64,000 nucleotides of DNA from Ascidiaceihabitans sp039975415. Lineage in GTDB: Bacteria; Pseudomonadota; Alphaproteobacteria; Rhodobacterales; Rhodobacteraceae. How positions within the stretch are numbered: the stretch's first letter is position 1; every line of letters starts with the position of its first letter. Below the pieces are notes generated by a model. It did no database searches. It was not told the DNA's origin and saw only the letters and a program-made list of their open reading frames with translations. Shown piece by piece: positions 19,316 to 27,541 of the stretch. The DNA is taken from assembly GCF_039975415.1 (NCBI RefSeq), contig NZ_JBDWHD010000002.1. One strand, written 5' to 3'. A program made the translations under genes and the position numbers.

Positions 19316-22300
19316 ATGCAGCAAGAATTACAAAAAACCTTAAAGTATTGGCGTGCGTCTCTCGCTGATGGCGCGTTGGGGCAGGGTCGCTTCAAGCAGC
19401 GTGATCGGAAAAACTATATTGAACTGTCCAAAGACACTCTGGGCACCGGTGTTTTGCCAAAGAACCAAGTTGAGAAGGTCTTTGAGGGAGAGAAACCTGA
19501 TACCAAGCTGATGTCGGTCCGACTTTGGCCGATGGTCACCGCCCGCATGAAGTCCCATGGTGCGACGTTATCAAATGGTTTTCCCGAACTCGTTGCTCCT
19601 GTCGTTACCGAGGCGTCAGTTGACCGAGAAGGAAATATTCGACCATCACGAAATGTGCTTGCGCGGGACCTACTTACGCCGTTGCCGAATGATGAGTTTT
19701 CGCTAGGCGGCATTGAGGATTTCGATACGTTCTTGTCGGCTACACCATTCTCGCCGGACGAAAACTCTCCGATCTGGTCACAATATCTGAGTCACTGCCG
19801 CGAAATGCTTGATGCCGTGTCACCAGGGTGGCCAGCAAACGACGACAACTACGTCTCTGCAGGTGTCGGATTCATTGAGGTAGCAGGAGATGCAGCTGCC
19901 ACCATCGCGCAGGTCATCAAATTATATGATAGTCTCATCGAAGATAAACCTGAGACCCCGCTTTTAGGACAATTGGCGGTTCCGTCTTCAGCGCAAAAAA
20001 AACTTTCCACACAGACCGAGGCGAACTTCGCCAATCGCCTTGGCCATGCCAACGATGCGTTTCCTCTGGCGGACCATCAACGTCAAGTTCTCTCGTACCT
20101 TTCAACCAGCACAGATGGGGATGTTCTTGCTGTCAACGGCCCACCGGGAACGGGCAAGACGACGATGCTTTTGTCCGCTATCGCCGATGCCTGGGTTCGT
20201 GCAGCGCTCGAAGAGGGCAAACCGCCGATCATCGTCGCGGCATCGAGTAACAACCAGGCTGTCACAAATATCATCGATGCTTTCGGAAAGGATTTTGCTG
20301 AAGGTGAAGGGCCATTTGCAGGGCGATGGTTGCCTGATCTAAAGAGCTACGGTCTGTTTCTTCCAGCGCGTTCCAAAGAAGCGGAAGCGGCTTTGAAGTA
20401 TCAGACAGAGCGCTTCTTTCATGAGCTTGAAAACGATGTCTATTTTGAACGTGCCAAAGAGGCGTATCTGACCTCAGGCAACAATGCTTTTCCCGATCTT
20501 GAAAACCCAGATGTCGCAAGCATCGTTTCTCAGTTGAGAAAACGAATTGCTGCCGAGGTTTCCAAACTGTCCAGTGTGGACGACGCGCGTACATGGGTTG
20601 AGAAAGCAACGGCTAAAGTCGCTGACCTGCTGGGCAATGACCCGGCTACGACTTCGGCCCAGCTTGAAAAGGCCGCTCATGAAAGCGAGGCAGCGCATAA
20701 ACGCCACAAATCTTGGGAGTCCCGCTGGATCAAACACCAAGCTGATGAATCTGTCTTGCTTTCCTTGTTCAGTTTTCTTCCTCCTGTTGCCCGAAAGAGA
20801 TTGATGAAGGCACGTGTTGCGCTTGAAGATGCTGGCTGCACGATGGACTTTTCCAGCAAAAGTTCGAGTTCGATTGCAAGCATCGGCACCTCGCTGCGAG
20901 AGGCTCTGCGATCGGCTAAAGACGTGGCCGTTGCCGCTCGTCATGACCATGGAGAGGCACAGGCTGCGATGAAGGACCTGGATCAGGCCCGGGATGATTG
21001 GACCAGCACAATCGAAAATCTGGGTGCGCCATCAGTACCAGCTTCAGGCGCACTGACTGTTGATCAGTTTGCAGATTGCCACACGCGTTTTTACCTCTTT
21101 CGGCTTGCCTGCCACTATTGGGAGGGACGCTGGCTGCTCGAAATGGAGGCGAACCTCAATGAGATTGTCGGAGCACACCGAAAGACCGGGTTAAAAACGG
21201 TCGAACCACGCTGGCACCGCCGTATGATGCTGACGCCTTGCGCCGTATCTACCTTTGCAAGCCTTCCGGGCAATATGTCATATGGCCTCAAATCCGACGG
21301 CGATTGGAAGACCGGACATATGTTCGACTTCATCGACTTATTGATCGTCGACGAAGCGGGGCAAGTCTTTCCCGAAGTAGCTGCGCCATCATTCGCACTG
21401 GCAAAGCGGGCTCTGGTTATTGGAGATACCCAACAGATTGAGCCGATATCATCCGTTTCCAGTGCCGTAGATATTGGTAATCTGCAGAACCTGGGATTTC
21501 TGAAAGACACCTATACCGAAGCTGATCTGACCGAAGTCTCAAATACGGGTATGCGCAGTGTTGATGGCAGTGTGATGCGGTTAGCTCAGCAAGCATGCTC
21601 GTTTGAGCCGTATCCGGACCTGGAGCGTGGCCTCTACTTGTTTGAGCATCGCCGTTGCTATGACGAAATCATCAGCTTCTGTAATACGCTTTGCTACAAG
21701 GGGATGCTCCAACCTAAGCGGGGTAGCGCGACCAAAGAATGCGTTGTCCCGGCAATGGGCTATCTGCATATCGACGGTATGGCTTTGAGTTATGGCGGCA
21801 GTCGCGCCAACACTACCGAAGCTGCAACGATTGCTGGCTGGCTTGCGGCAAACCGCCAAGACCTTGAACGGCAATATGATAAGAAACTGGAAGACATCGT
21901 TGGTGTTGTCGCGCCATTTGGACGCCAGGTTCAAGAAATCAAAGGAGCATGCGCTGCTCAGGGTATCAGCTCGAAAATGACAGTTGGCAATGTGCATTCT
22001 TTGCAAGGTGCTGAGCGACCGATCATCATATTCTCGCCCGTTTACTCGAAACACGCTGACGGGCAATTCATCGATATGTCGCCCAGCATCCTGAATGTGA
22101 CCGTCTCTCGTGCGCAAGACAGCTTCCTTGTGTTTGGCGATATGGACGTTTTCTCCTCAGCCGCCAAAGGAACGCCCCGAGCAGTGTTGGCCGAGGTTCT
22201 CTTCTCTCCCAAAGGTTTTTCACTAGAGTTTGCCGCTCAACCGCGACCTGACCTTCAGATCTCGGATCAATCCTTAAAGACATTGCGAGATGCGGCAGAG

Positions 22301-22741
22301 CATGACAGCTTCCTGATCGAGGCGCTGTCGTCATCAGCGCGCGAGTTTACTATCGTCAGTCCGTGGGTCATATCCTCGACAATGAAACGCGCTGGTCTGC
22401 TCGATGCGTTCCAGAAAGCTACAAATCGGGGAGCTGAGATCGACGTGTTTGTTGATCCGCTCCTTAACCAGTCACGGAATGATGATGGCACGACACAACT
22501 CGACATCGCAAAGGCTGCGCTGACAGAAGTGGGTGTCCGCATTCACGAAGTCCGCCAACTGCATAGCAAGATCGTCATTGTGGATGCCAATCAGCTTTGC
22601 ATTGGTTCTTACAACTGGCTGAGTGCGGACCGAAAGGGACGTTACGCCCGTCATGAAACATCAATCGCCTACAGTGGATCGCATCTTCAGGGCGAGATTG
22701 ATGTGATCAAGGGAAGCTTGGGTGGCCGCGAAAAGCGGTAG
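19316..22741 (+). CDS. SF1 (Upf1-like) helicase fused to a phospholipase-D-type nuclease (1141 aa)
   Basis: A large defence-type enzyme. Walker A GPPGTGKT is at residues 275-282, Walker B is LIVDEAGQ, and the helicase C-terminal motifs include NVHSLQGAERPIIIFSPV and NVTVSRAQ. A helical insertion separates motif I from motif II. The last ~120 residues form a PLD domain with one HKD motif, H1083-x-K1085-x4-D1090, followed by GSYNW; a single HKD implies dimerisation. The arrangement suggests unwinding coupled to cutting of foreign nucleic acid. The ATG at 19316 was preferred over a TTG at 19307. It is the only gene between tniQ and the nrdJ-side end. Confidence 0.85.
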   Translation: MQQELQKTLKYWRASLADGALGQGRFKQRDRKNYIELSKDTLGTGVLPKNQVEKVFEGEKPDTKLMSVRLWPMVTARMKSHGATLSNGFPELVAPVVTEASVDREGNIRPSRNVLARDLLTPLPNDEFSLGGIEDFDTFLSATPFSPDENSPIWSQYLSHCREMLDAVSPGWPANDDNYVSAGVGFIEVAGDAAATIAQVIKLYDSLIEDKPETPLLGQLAVPSSAQKKLSTQTEANFANRLGHANDAFPLADHQRQVLSYLSTSTDGDVLAVNGPPGTGKTTMLLSAIADAWVRAALEEGKPPIIVAASSNNQAVTNIIDAFGKDFAEGEGPFAGRWLPDLKSYGLFLPARSKEAEAALKYQTERFFHELENDVYFERAKEAYLTSGNNAFPDLENPDVASIVSQLRKRIAAEVSKLSSVDDARTWVEKATAKVADLLGNDPATTSAQLEKAAHESEAAHKRHKSWESRWIKHQADESVLLSLFSFLPPVARKRLMKARVALEDAGCTMDFSSKSSSSIASIGTSLREALRSAKDVAVAARHDHGEAQAAMKDLDQARDDWTSTIENLGAPSVPASGALTVDQFADCHTRFYLFRLACHYWEGRWLLEMEANLNEIVGAHRKTGLKTVEPRWHRRMMLTPCAVSTFASLPGNMSYGLKSDGDWKTGHMFDFIDLLIVDEAGQVFPEVAAPSFALAKRALVIGDTQQIEPISSVSSAVDIGNLQNLGFLKDTYTEADLTEVSNTGMRSVDGSVMRLAQQACSFEPYPDLERGLYLFEHRRCYDEIISFCNTLCYKGMLQPKRGSATKECVVPAMGYLHIDGMALSYGGSRANTTEAATIAGWLAANRQDLERQYDKKLEDIVGVVAPFGRQVQEIKGACAAQGISSKMTVGNVHSLQGAERPIIIFSPVYSKHADGQFIDMSPSILNVTVSRAQDSFLVFGDMDVFSSAAKGTPRAVLAEVLFSPKGFSLEFAAQPRPDLQISDQSLKTLRDAAEHDSFLIEALSSSAREFTIVSPWVISSTMKRAGLLDAFQKATNRGAEIDVFVDPLLNQSRNDDGTTQLDIAKAALTEVGVRIHEVRQLHSKIVIVDANQLCIGSYNWLSADRKGRYARHETSIAYSGSHLQGEIDVIKGSLGGREKR

Positions 22742-22864
22742 TAAGTTACCTCTTCTTTCCTTCAACAAGCTGTCCCACGTGGGTACGAAGCAGTAACCTG
22801 GTTCGTGATCCTACTAGTACGTGAGTTGCGTTGGTAGTGGCGCTTCAATTCGTGGGCAGCATTG

Positions 22865-22909
22865 CTTCGTCCCGAGAATTGCAACTTGTCGGTCGAGAAG
22901 TGGCAACTT
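22865..22909 (-). repeat. Candidate tandem TnsB-binding sites, right end
   Basis: On the minus strand, two abutting 22-23-bp units start AAGTTGCCACTTCTCG (to 22888) and AAGTTGCAATTCTCGGG (to 22865). They share most positions with each other and with the left-end units at 1198-1240 in inverted orientation. The rest of 22742-22961 has no gene. Confidence 0.68.
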
Positions 22910-22961
22910 AGTAGTCGACGGTTTCGTCAAGCCCCATAAAACATGGCTATTGAGCAGTTTG

Positions 22962-22988
22962 AAATGTCACCTTATCTGTCGCTCCAGA
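22962..22988 (-). repeat. Tn7-like right terminal inverted repeat
   Basis: Read on the minus strand it begins TCTGGAGCGACAG and continues TAAGGTGACATTT. It matches the left end at 21 of 27 positions. The outermost dinucleotide is TC rather than TG. Confidence 0.8.
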
Positions 22989-22993
22989 ATCGG
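22989..22993. repeat. Target-site duplication, right copy (ATCGG)
   Basis: Identical to 1157-1161 and directly adjacent to the right tip. It lies 12 bp from the nrdJ stop codon. Confidence 0.75.
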
Positions 22994-23005
22994 CCACCAA
23001 ACCTC

Positions 23006-25309
23006 TTAGCCGCACTTGCTATATCCGCAGCTTGCGCATGTCATACATCCCTCGACCATGCGCAGTTCGTAGCTGCCGCAGCTTGAGCAGGCTTTGCCTT
23101 TGGGTCGGTCCATGCCGATGATTTCGGCCTGTGGATCCGATTTCAGCCCCATGCCCTCGCCTGCGATAAAGCCCGTTGCAACAAGATGTTGTTCGATAAC
23201 GCCACCAATCGCCGCCAGAATTGACGGAATATACTTGCCGTTCATCCAGGCCCCGCCTCGTGGGTCAAACACGGCCTTCAGCTCTTCGACGACAAACGAT
23301 ACGTCTCCGCCGCGTCGGAATACGGCAGAGATCATGCGTGTCAAAGCAACGGTCCACGCAAAATTTTCCATATTCTTGGAATTGATAAACACTTCAAACG
23401 GGCGACGATGCCCGCCGGTCACAAGATCATTCACAGTGATGTAGATGGCGTGTTCGCTGTCAGGCCATTTGATCTTGTAGGTGCTGCCTTCCAAGGCTTC
23501 AGGCCGGTCCAATGGGTCTTGCATGTAGATGACGTCGCCGTGCGGTTGCATCGGCTCTGCGTCATCGTGAGTGACGATTTCGGGGGCCGTTTGATCCGTT
23601 TTGTTTGCGGTGTCGTCGCTTACACTCAGGACAGACCCTGTCACATCGTTGGGCCGGTAAGTCGTGCACCCTTTACACCCGGTATCCCAAGCCTGCATGT
23701 AGACATTTTTGAATTCATCAAAGCTAATGTCTTCGGGGCAGTTGATGGTCTTGGAAATGCTGGAATCGACCCATTTCTGGGCGGCAGCTTGCATCTTAAC
23801 GTGATCCGAGGGTGCCAACGTCTGGGCGTTGACAAAATAGTCGGGCAAAGGCGCATCACCCATTTTGTCGCGCCACATTTGCACGGCATAATCGACAACT
23901 TCTTCTTCGGTCCGTGACCCGTCTTTTTGCAGCACTTTGCGCGTGTAGGCGTAGGCGAACACCGGTTCGATGCCGGAACTTACGTTGCCCGCATAGAGGC
24001 TAATGGTGCCTGTGGGCGCGATAGACGTCAGCAAGGCGTTTCGGATACCGTGTTCCTTGATTTCGGCACGGACGTCTTCATCCATCATTTGCATGGTGCC
24101 GGATGCAAGATACGCGTCGGCATCAAACAGCGGGAAAGCGCCCTTTTCGCGTGCCAACTGGACCGACGCCCGATATGCGGCGCGGGCGATCGCGTGCAGC
24201 CAGTCTTCCGTTTGACGCGCCGCCTCGTCAGAGCCATAGCGCTGCCCAACCATCAAAAGCGCATCCGCCAACCCTGTGACACCAAGGCCAATGCGGCGCT
24301 TGTTTTGGGCTTCGCGTTCTTGTTCTGGCAGTGGGAATTTAGAGGCGTCGACCACATTGTCCATCATACGCACAGCCGTTGCGACCAGTTCCGTCAGCGC
24401 ATCTTCGTCCAGTTTGGCCGAATCGCCAAATGGGTCAGACACCAGGCGGGCCAGATTGATGGATCCCAAAAGGCACGCGCCATACGGTGGCAAAGGTTGT
24501 TCGCCACACGGGTTCGTCGCCGCAATAGTTTCGCAATAGCTTAAGTTGTTGGCAGCGTTGATACGGTCAATGAAGATCACACCCGGTTCAGCATAGTCAT
24601 AGGTCGACTGCATGATCTTGTTCCACAAATCCAGCGCCTGAACCGTTTTGTAGACCTTACCGTCAAATTTGAGATCCCAAGATCCGTTGGCTTTTACCGC
24701 TTCCATAAAGTCATCGGTGATCAACACCGACACATTGAACATGCGCAACCGTGCCGCGTCTGATTTGGCCGTGATAAAATCATCGATATCGGGGTGATCG
24801 CACCGCATGGTCGCCATCATAGCGCCGCGGCGCGAGCCCGCGGACATGATCGTGCGGCACATAGAATCCCACACATCCATAAACGACAAAGGCCCAGATG
24901 CGTCTGCCGCCACGCCGTGCACATCCGCGCCTTTCGGACGGATCGTGGAAAAGTCATATCCGATACCGCCGCCCTGCTGCATGGTCAGCGCGGCCTCTTT
25001 CAACATATCAAAAATGCCGCCCATGCTGTCAGGAACGGTACCCATGACAAAGCAGTTAAACAACGTCACCTTGCGTGCTGTGCCTGCACCCGCTGTGATG
25101 CGGCCAGCTGGCAAGAATTTGAAGTCTTCCAATGCTCCGTAAAAAACGTTTTCCCAATGGTCAGCGTCGTCTTCGACCCGTGCCAAATCCCGCGCTATGC
25201 GGCGCCAGCTGTCTTCAACCGTCGTATCCAAAGGCGTGCCGTCCGCTTCCTTGAAGCGGTACTTCATATCCCAAATTTGTTCGGCGATAGGTGCTGCGAA
25301 ACGAGTCAT
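23006..25309 (-). CDS. nrdJ: Class II (adenosylcobalamin-dependent) ribonucleotide reductase NrdJ (767 aa)
   Basis: It reduces ribonucleotides to deoxyribonucleotides with a cobalamin-generated thiyl radical, so it works with or without oxygen. Signatures include LFNCFVMGTVPDSMGG, the active-site NPCGEQPLPPYGACLLGSIN and a C-terminal cysteine-rich tail with CSSCG and CASCGYSKCG that binds zinc and re-reduces the active site. Length fits the ~750-aa NrdJ type. The tail is encoded by the bases closest to the Tn7-like element, which lies 17 bp past the stop codon, so this conserved segment is a plausible TnsD target. It is divergent from the DUF1489 gene, with a candidate NrdR box between. Confidence 0.95.
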   Translation of the reverse strand: MTRFAAPIAEQIWDMKYRFKEADGTPLDTTVEDSWRRIARDLARVEDDADHWENVFYGALEDFKFLPAGRITAGAGTARKVTLFNCFVMGTVPDSMGGIFDMLKEAALTMQQGGGIGYDFSTIRPKGADVHGVAADASGPLSFMDVWDSMCRTIMSAGSRRGAMMATMRCDHPDIDDFITAKSDAARLRMFNVSVLITDDFMEAVKANGSWDLKFDGKVYKTVQALDLWNKIMQSTYDYAEPGVIFIDRINAANNLSYCETIAATNPCGEQPLPPYGACLLGSINLARLVSDPFGDSAKLDEDALTELVATAVRMMDNVVDASKFPLPEQEREAQNKRRIGLGVTGLADALLMVGQRYGSDEAARQTEDWLHAIARAAYRASVQLAREKGAFPLFDADAYLASGTMQMMDEDVRAEIKEHGIRNALLTSIAPTGTISLYAGNVSSGIEPVFAYAYTRKVLQKDGSRTEEEVVDYAVQMWRDKMGDAPLPDYFVNAQTLAPSDHVKMQAAAQKWVDSSISKTINCPEDISFDEFKNVYMQAWDTGCKGCTTYRPNDVTGSVLSVSDDTANKTDQTAPEIVTHDDAEPMQPHGDVIYMQDPLDRPEALEGSTYKIKWPDSEHAIYITVNDLVTGGHRRPFEVFINSKNMENFAWTVALTRMISAVFRRGGDVSFVVEELKAVFDPRGGAWMNGKYIPSILAAIGGVIEQHLVATGFIAGEGMGLKSDPQAEIIGMDRPKGKACSSCGSYELRMVEGCMTCASCGYSKCG

Positions 25310-25442
25310 ACGGACATCCCTCTAAGGTCGGCGATTCTGATTGGTGGCTTGACGAAGGTTTGGATTAGACCATCTATACCACAAGCGCCACAGGAATTTC
25401 TAGAATTTTCGCAACAAATTGTGGGTGACGCGAAGCGAAACG

Positions 25443-25452
25443 CTATATATAG
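25443..25452. promoter_or_regulatory. Candidate NrdR box in the nrdJ promoter region
   Basis: CGCTATATATAGTATA centred near 25447 matches the AT-rich palindromic core of NrdR boxes (CTATATATAG). A weaker ACAAATTGT palindrome lies about 30 bp closer to nrdJ (25414-25422), near the spacing usual for paired NrdR boxes. This suggests dNTP-responsive repression. Assignment is by consensus only. Confidence 0.45.
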
Positions 25453-25482
25453 TATATCCACACCACTTTCGGAGCATCCCGC

Positions 25483-25914
25483 GTGAGCAGCCACATCAAC
25501 ATCATCAAACTGTCTGTCGGCACCGAAAACGTCGAAGGGTTGGCCGCGTGGCAAGCCACAAAGAGGGCACAAGCCCCCGATGGCAGCCCCCGACACGTCA
25601 CCCGCATGTGGCCCAAACGCGAAGCCGAAATTTTGAACGGAGGATCCATCTATTGGGTCATCAAAGGCGTAATCCAGTGCCGTCAAAAGATTTTGCGGCT
25701 GGATGAATACATTGGATCGGACGGTATTCGACGCTGCAGCATTGTCAGCGACCCGAAACTGATACGCACCCAAGGCAGCTTGAAACGCCCCTTTCAAGGA
25801 TGGCGTTACCTAAAACCCGAAGACGCGCCCCTCGATTTGCCAGAAGGACGCGAAAACGAAGAACCACTTCCTATCGAATTGAACAAGGCTTTGGCAGAAA
25901 TTGGCGTTCTATAA
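25483..25914 (+). CDS. DUF1489 family protein (143 aa)
   Basis: A conserved alphaproteobacterial protein of unknown function. Recognisable segments are KLSVGTENVEGLAAWQ near the N-terminus, VTRMWPKR, and the closing PFQGWRYLKPEDAPLDL. It starts with GTG at 25483 and is transcribed divergently from nrdJ across a 173-bp gap. No catalytic motif or membrane segment is visible. Confidence 0.85.
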   Translation: MSSHINIIKLSVGTENVEGLAAWQATKRAQAPDGSPRHVTRMWPKREAEILNGGSIYWVIKGVIQCRQKILRLDEYIGSDGIRRCSIVSDPKLIRTQGSLKRPFQGWRYLKPEDAPLDLPEGRENEEPLPIELNKALAEIGVL

Positions 25915-25920
25915 TCCGTC

Positions 25921-26553
25921 TTATTCCGGATTTCGAAACGCATTCGGCTCGAATGGTTTTTCCAATGCGCGCGCGACCAATTCCAGATGGTCTTGCCCGT
26001 AAAACATGTCCCCGCCCACGAAATATGTCGGTGACCCAAAGACGTTTCGCGCGATCGCTTCTTGTGTGTTAGCCTCATGTTGACTGCGAACGTCGTCCCC
26101 CTGCGCCGCGTCCAGCAATGCCCGCCCATCTAGTCCAAGATCCTGCGCCACGTCCATCAATGCCCCCACATCCGCAAGATCAATATCGTCCCGCCAATGC
26201 GCTTGCAAAATTGCATGTGCCAACGCGTCGGTGTCCACATCCAAGGGTATGGATGCGATTATCATGCCATTCGACAGATCCAGCGCATTGTCGTGGTAGG
26301 TCGGGCGATGGTTTATGATTGAGACGTTGCGAAATTCAGACCAGCGTTCGATTTCGCGGCCGAAATAGTAATCCACATGCGGTCGCGTACGCCCTGCAAA
26401 AGACAATCCTCCCGCCGCCTCAACAACTGGCGATAGCGCAATGGGCCTGTGCACCAATGACGCGCCGTATTTTGCACAAATCTCCATCAATCTTGAAGAG
26501 CCGATATAAGCGAAAGCTGAGTGCGCGGAATAGAAATACTCGATTTCCGTCAT
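25921..26553 (-). CDS. 2-hydroxychromene-2-carboxylate isomerase / DsbA-family thioredoxin-fold protein (210 aa)
   Basis: A kappa-class GST/HCCA-isomerase-like protein. It opens with IEYFYSAHSAFAYIGSSRL, where a serine replaces the CxxC of true DsbA proteins, and ends with NVFGSPTYFVGGDMFYGQDHLELV, the usual cis-proline region and closing helix. HCCA isomerases act in aromatic degradation using glutathione, but no aromatic pathway genes are nearby, so the substrate is uncertain. AAGGA lies upstream of the ATG. Confidence 0.82.
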   Translation of the reverse strand: MTEIEYFYSAHSAFAYIGSSRLMEICAKYGASLVHRPIALSPVVEAAGGLSFAGRTRPHVDYYFGREIERWSEFRNVSIINHRPTYHDNALDLSNGMIIASIPLDVDTDALAHAILQAHWRDDIDLADVGALMDVAQDLGLDGRALLDAAQGDDVRSQHEANTQEAIARNVFGSPTYFVGGDMFYGQDHLELVARALEKPFEPNAFRNPE

Positions 26554-26869
26554 GGGGCGATCCTTTTATTCAATTGCATAAAGGCCCTATCCTAGGTGTC
26601 CGTGCTGGCCTTCACCAGCGCCAGTTCTGAAAGGCCTACACCGAACGTCGAAGTATCAGTGCCAATCATGTTAGTTGATTTGAACCCCGTCACAAGATCG
26701 CAGGTTTGGCACAAGCCAAATGGCCGGTATTGTCACAGTGCTTTACATGCATTTTGTCCCTGCATCCGACCCACTCCAGCATTGGGGGTGGAGCCCGGTC
26801 TGACCGGCGGCCGGATGCAGAGAAGGGATGACCATGGCGCCAACTATTCAGCGCTTGGTCAAATGGGGA
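26554..26869. other. Intergenic stretch containing a three-way-junction element
   Basis: No gene is supported. The notable content is the structured 61-nt element at 26760-26820, listed separately. Confidence 0.5.
26760..26820. ncRNA. Compact three-way-junction-forming element (61 nt)
   Basis: A perfect 9-bp closing stem pairs CTGCATCCG (26760-26768) with CGGATGCAG (26812-26820). Inside are two further hairpins: CCACTCC paired with the GGGGGTGG tract around an AGCATT loop, and CCGGT-CTG-ACCGG. The fold is possible on either strand. There is no T-run, so it is not an ordinary terminator. It lies downstream of the Hint gene. Whether it is an RNA or a DNA element is unknown. Confidence 0.4.
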
Positions 26870-27541
26870 TCAGCAGGCAATGCCGAATTCATGAGCGGCG
26901 AAATGATCTTCGACGACGATGCATTCCGATAAAAAAGACGCATCGGTTCCAGACAAAACATCATAGGGCTGCTGCAACCCTGCGACCATGTCAGTCAACG
27001 AAAGATGGGCGCGGGGGCAGTGACACAACAATGACCCCTCCGTGTAGATGACCTGTTCCGAAGCAAAGAAAAGTGTAATGACTTCCAGTCGTTGCACCGG
27101 GGGTTGGCGCTTTATGCCGCGCACACCAGCCAATGCGTTGATCGGCACAACTGCAAATGGGTCGCCGTGCTGGTCAACCGCCGCTTCGCTTTCGATCAAG
27201 ATGCCTTGTTCTGGCAAAACGGTCATGTCAACGCGGTTCCCCAGTGCGCCCGCTGGCACGAACACAGGCCACATATGTATTGGAACCGCTGTTGCATCCA
27301 CCCACAAGGTGCTGCGACGAATGTCAGTCACCTGTTGCATGCCATGATCAAATGTCAAAACTGAATCACCGATTTCGATGGCGTCAACGGATCGCCAGCC
27401 AAGATTGGAGGCGACGCGTGTCCCGCTCAGCAATCCGTGCGTTGTGGCGTTGTAGATACCGCCATCATATGCGCCGGTCTTTTCGACCATCCGCTGCGGC
27501 ATTCCGTTGGCTTTGTTTTTCCATCCAAACATTGTGTCCAT
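26870..27541 (-). CDS. Hint (hedgehog/intein) domain protein (223 aa)
   Basis: The Hint domain spans most of the protein, opening at residue ~36 with HGLLSGTRVASNLGWRSVDA and IEIGDSVLTFDHG. In place of the usual catalytic Cys or Ser at the splice junction a Gly/Thr pair appears, so self-cleavage is uncertain. Proteins of this type are multiplied in Rhodobacteraceae genomes, often attached to secreted or calcium-binding proteins, but here the domain stands alone. There is no signal peptide. Function is unknown. Confidence 0.75.
   Translation of the reverse strand: MDTMFGWKNKANGMPQRMVEKTGAYDGGIYNATTHGLLSGTRVASNLGWRSVDAIEIGDSVLTFDHGMQQVTDIRRSTLWVDATAVPIHMWPVFVPAGALGNRVDMTVLPEQGILIESEAAVDQHGDPFAVVPINALAGVRGIKRQPPVQRLEVITLFFASEQVIYTEGSLLCHCPRAHLSLTDMVAGLQQPYDVLSGTDASFLSECIVVEDHFAAHEFGIAC

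Larger units (their letters stand above)
1162..22988. mobile_element. Complete Tn7-like transposon (TnsA-TnsB-TnsC-TniQ), 21.8 kb
   Basis: Four lines of evidence define the element. (1) A contiguous tnsA-tnsB-tnsC-tniQ operon at 13490-19207. (2) The 27 bases at 1162-1188 and the reverse complement of 22962-22988 match at 21 of 27 positions, sharing the core TAAGGTGACA. (3) Tandem repeats resembling TnsB sites lie just inside both ends, in inverted orientation. (4) ATCGG flanks both tips as a 5-bp direct repeat (1157-1161 and 22989-22993), the target-duplication size made by Tn7-type transposases. The right tip lies 17 bp past the nrdJ stop. The tips differ at the second base (TG left, TC right), which is unusual. 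DNA inside is visibly more AT-rich than the core genes to the right. Cargo includes ABC-3C, HEPN, STAND NTPase, molybdoenzyme, KptA and helicase-PLD genes. Confidence 0.88.

Noticed and set aside
25310..25482. Cobalamin riboswitch upstream of nrdJ
   Set aside because: The gap is only 173 bp and no B12-box-like sequence was seen; the NrdR-like palindrome explains it better.
24794..25486. Open frame antisense to the nrdJ 5' half
   Set aside because: Shadow of nrdJ.
26760..26820. tRNA gene
   Set aside because: The cloverleaf-like fold lacks an anticodon arm with a 7-base loop of standard form and lacks the T-loop GTTCRANNC.
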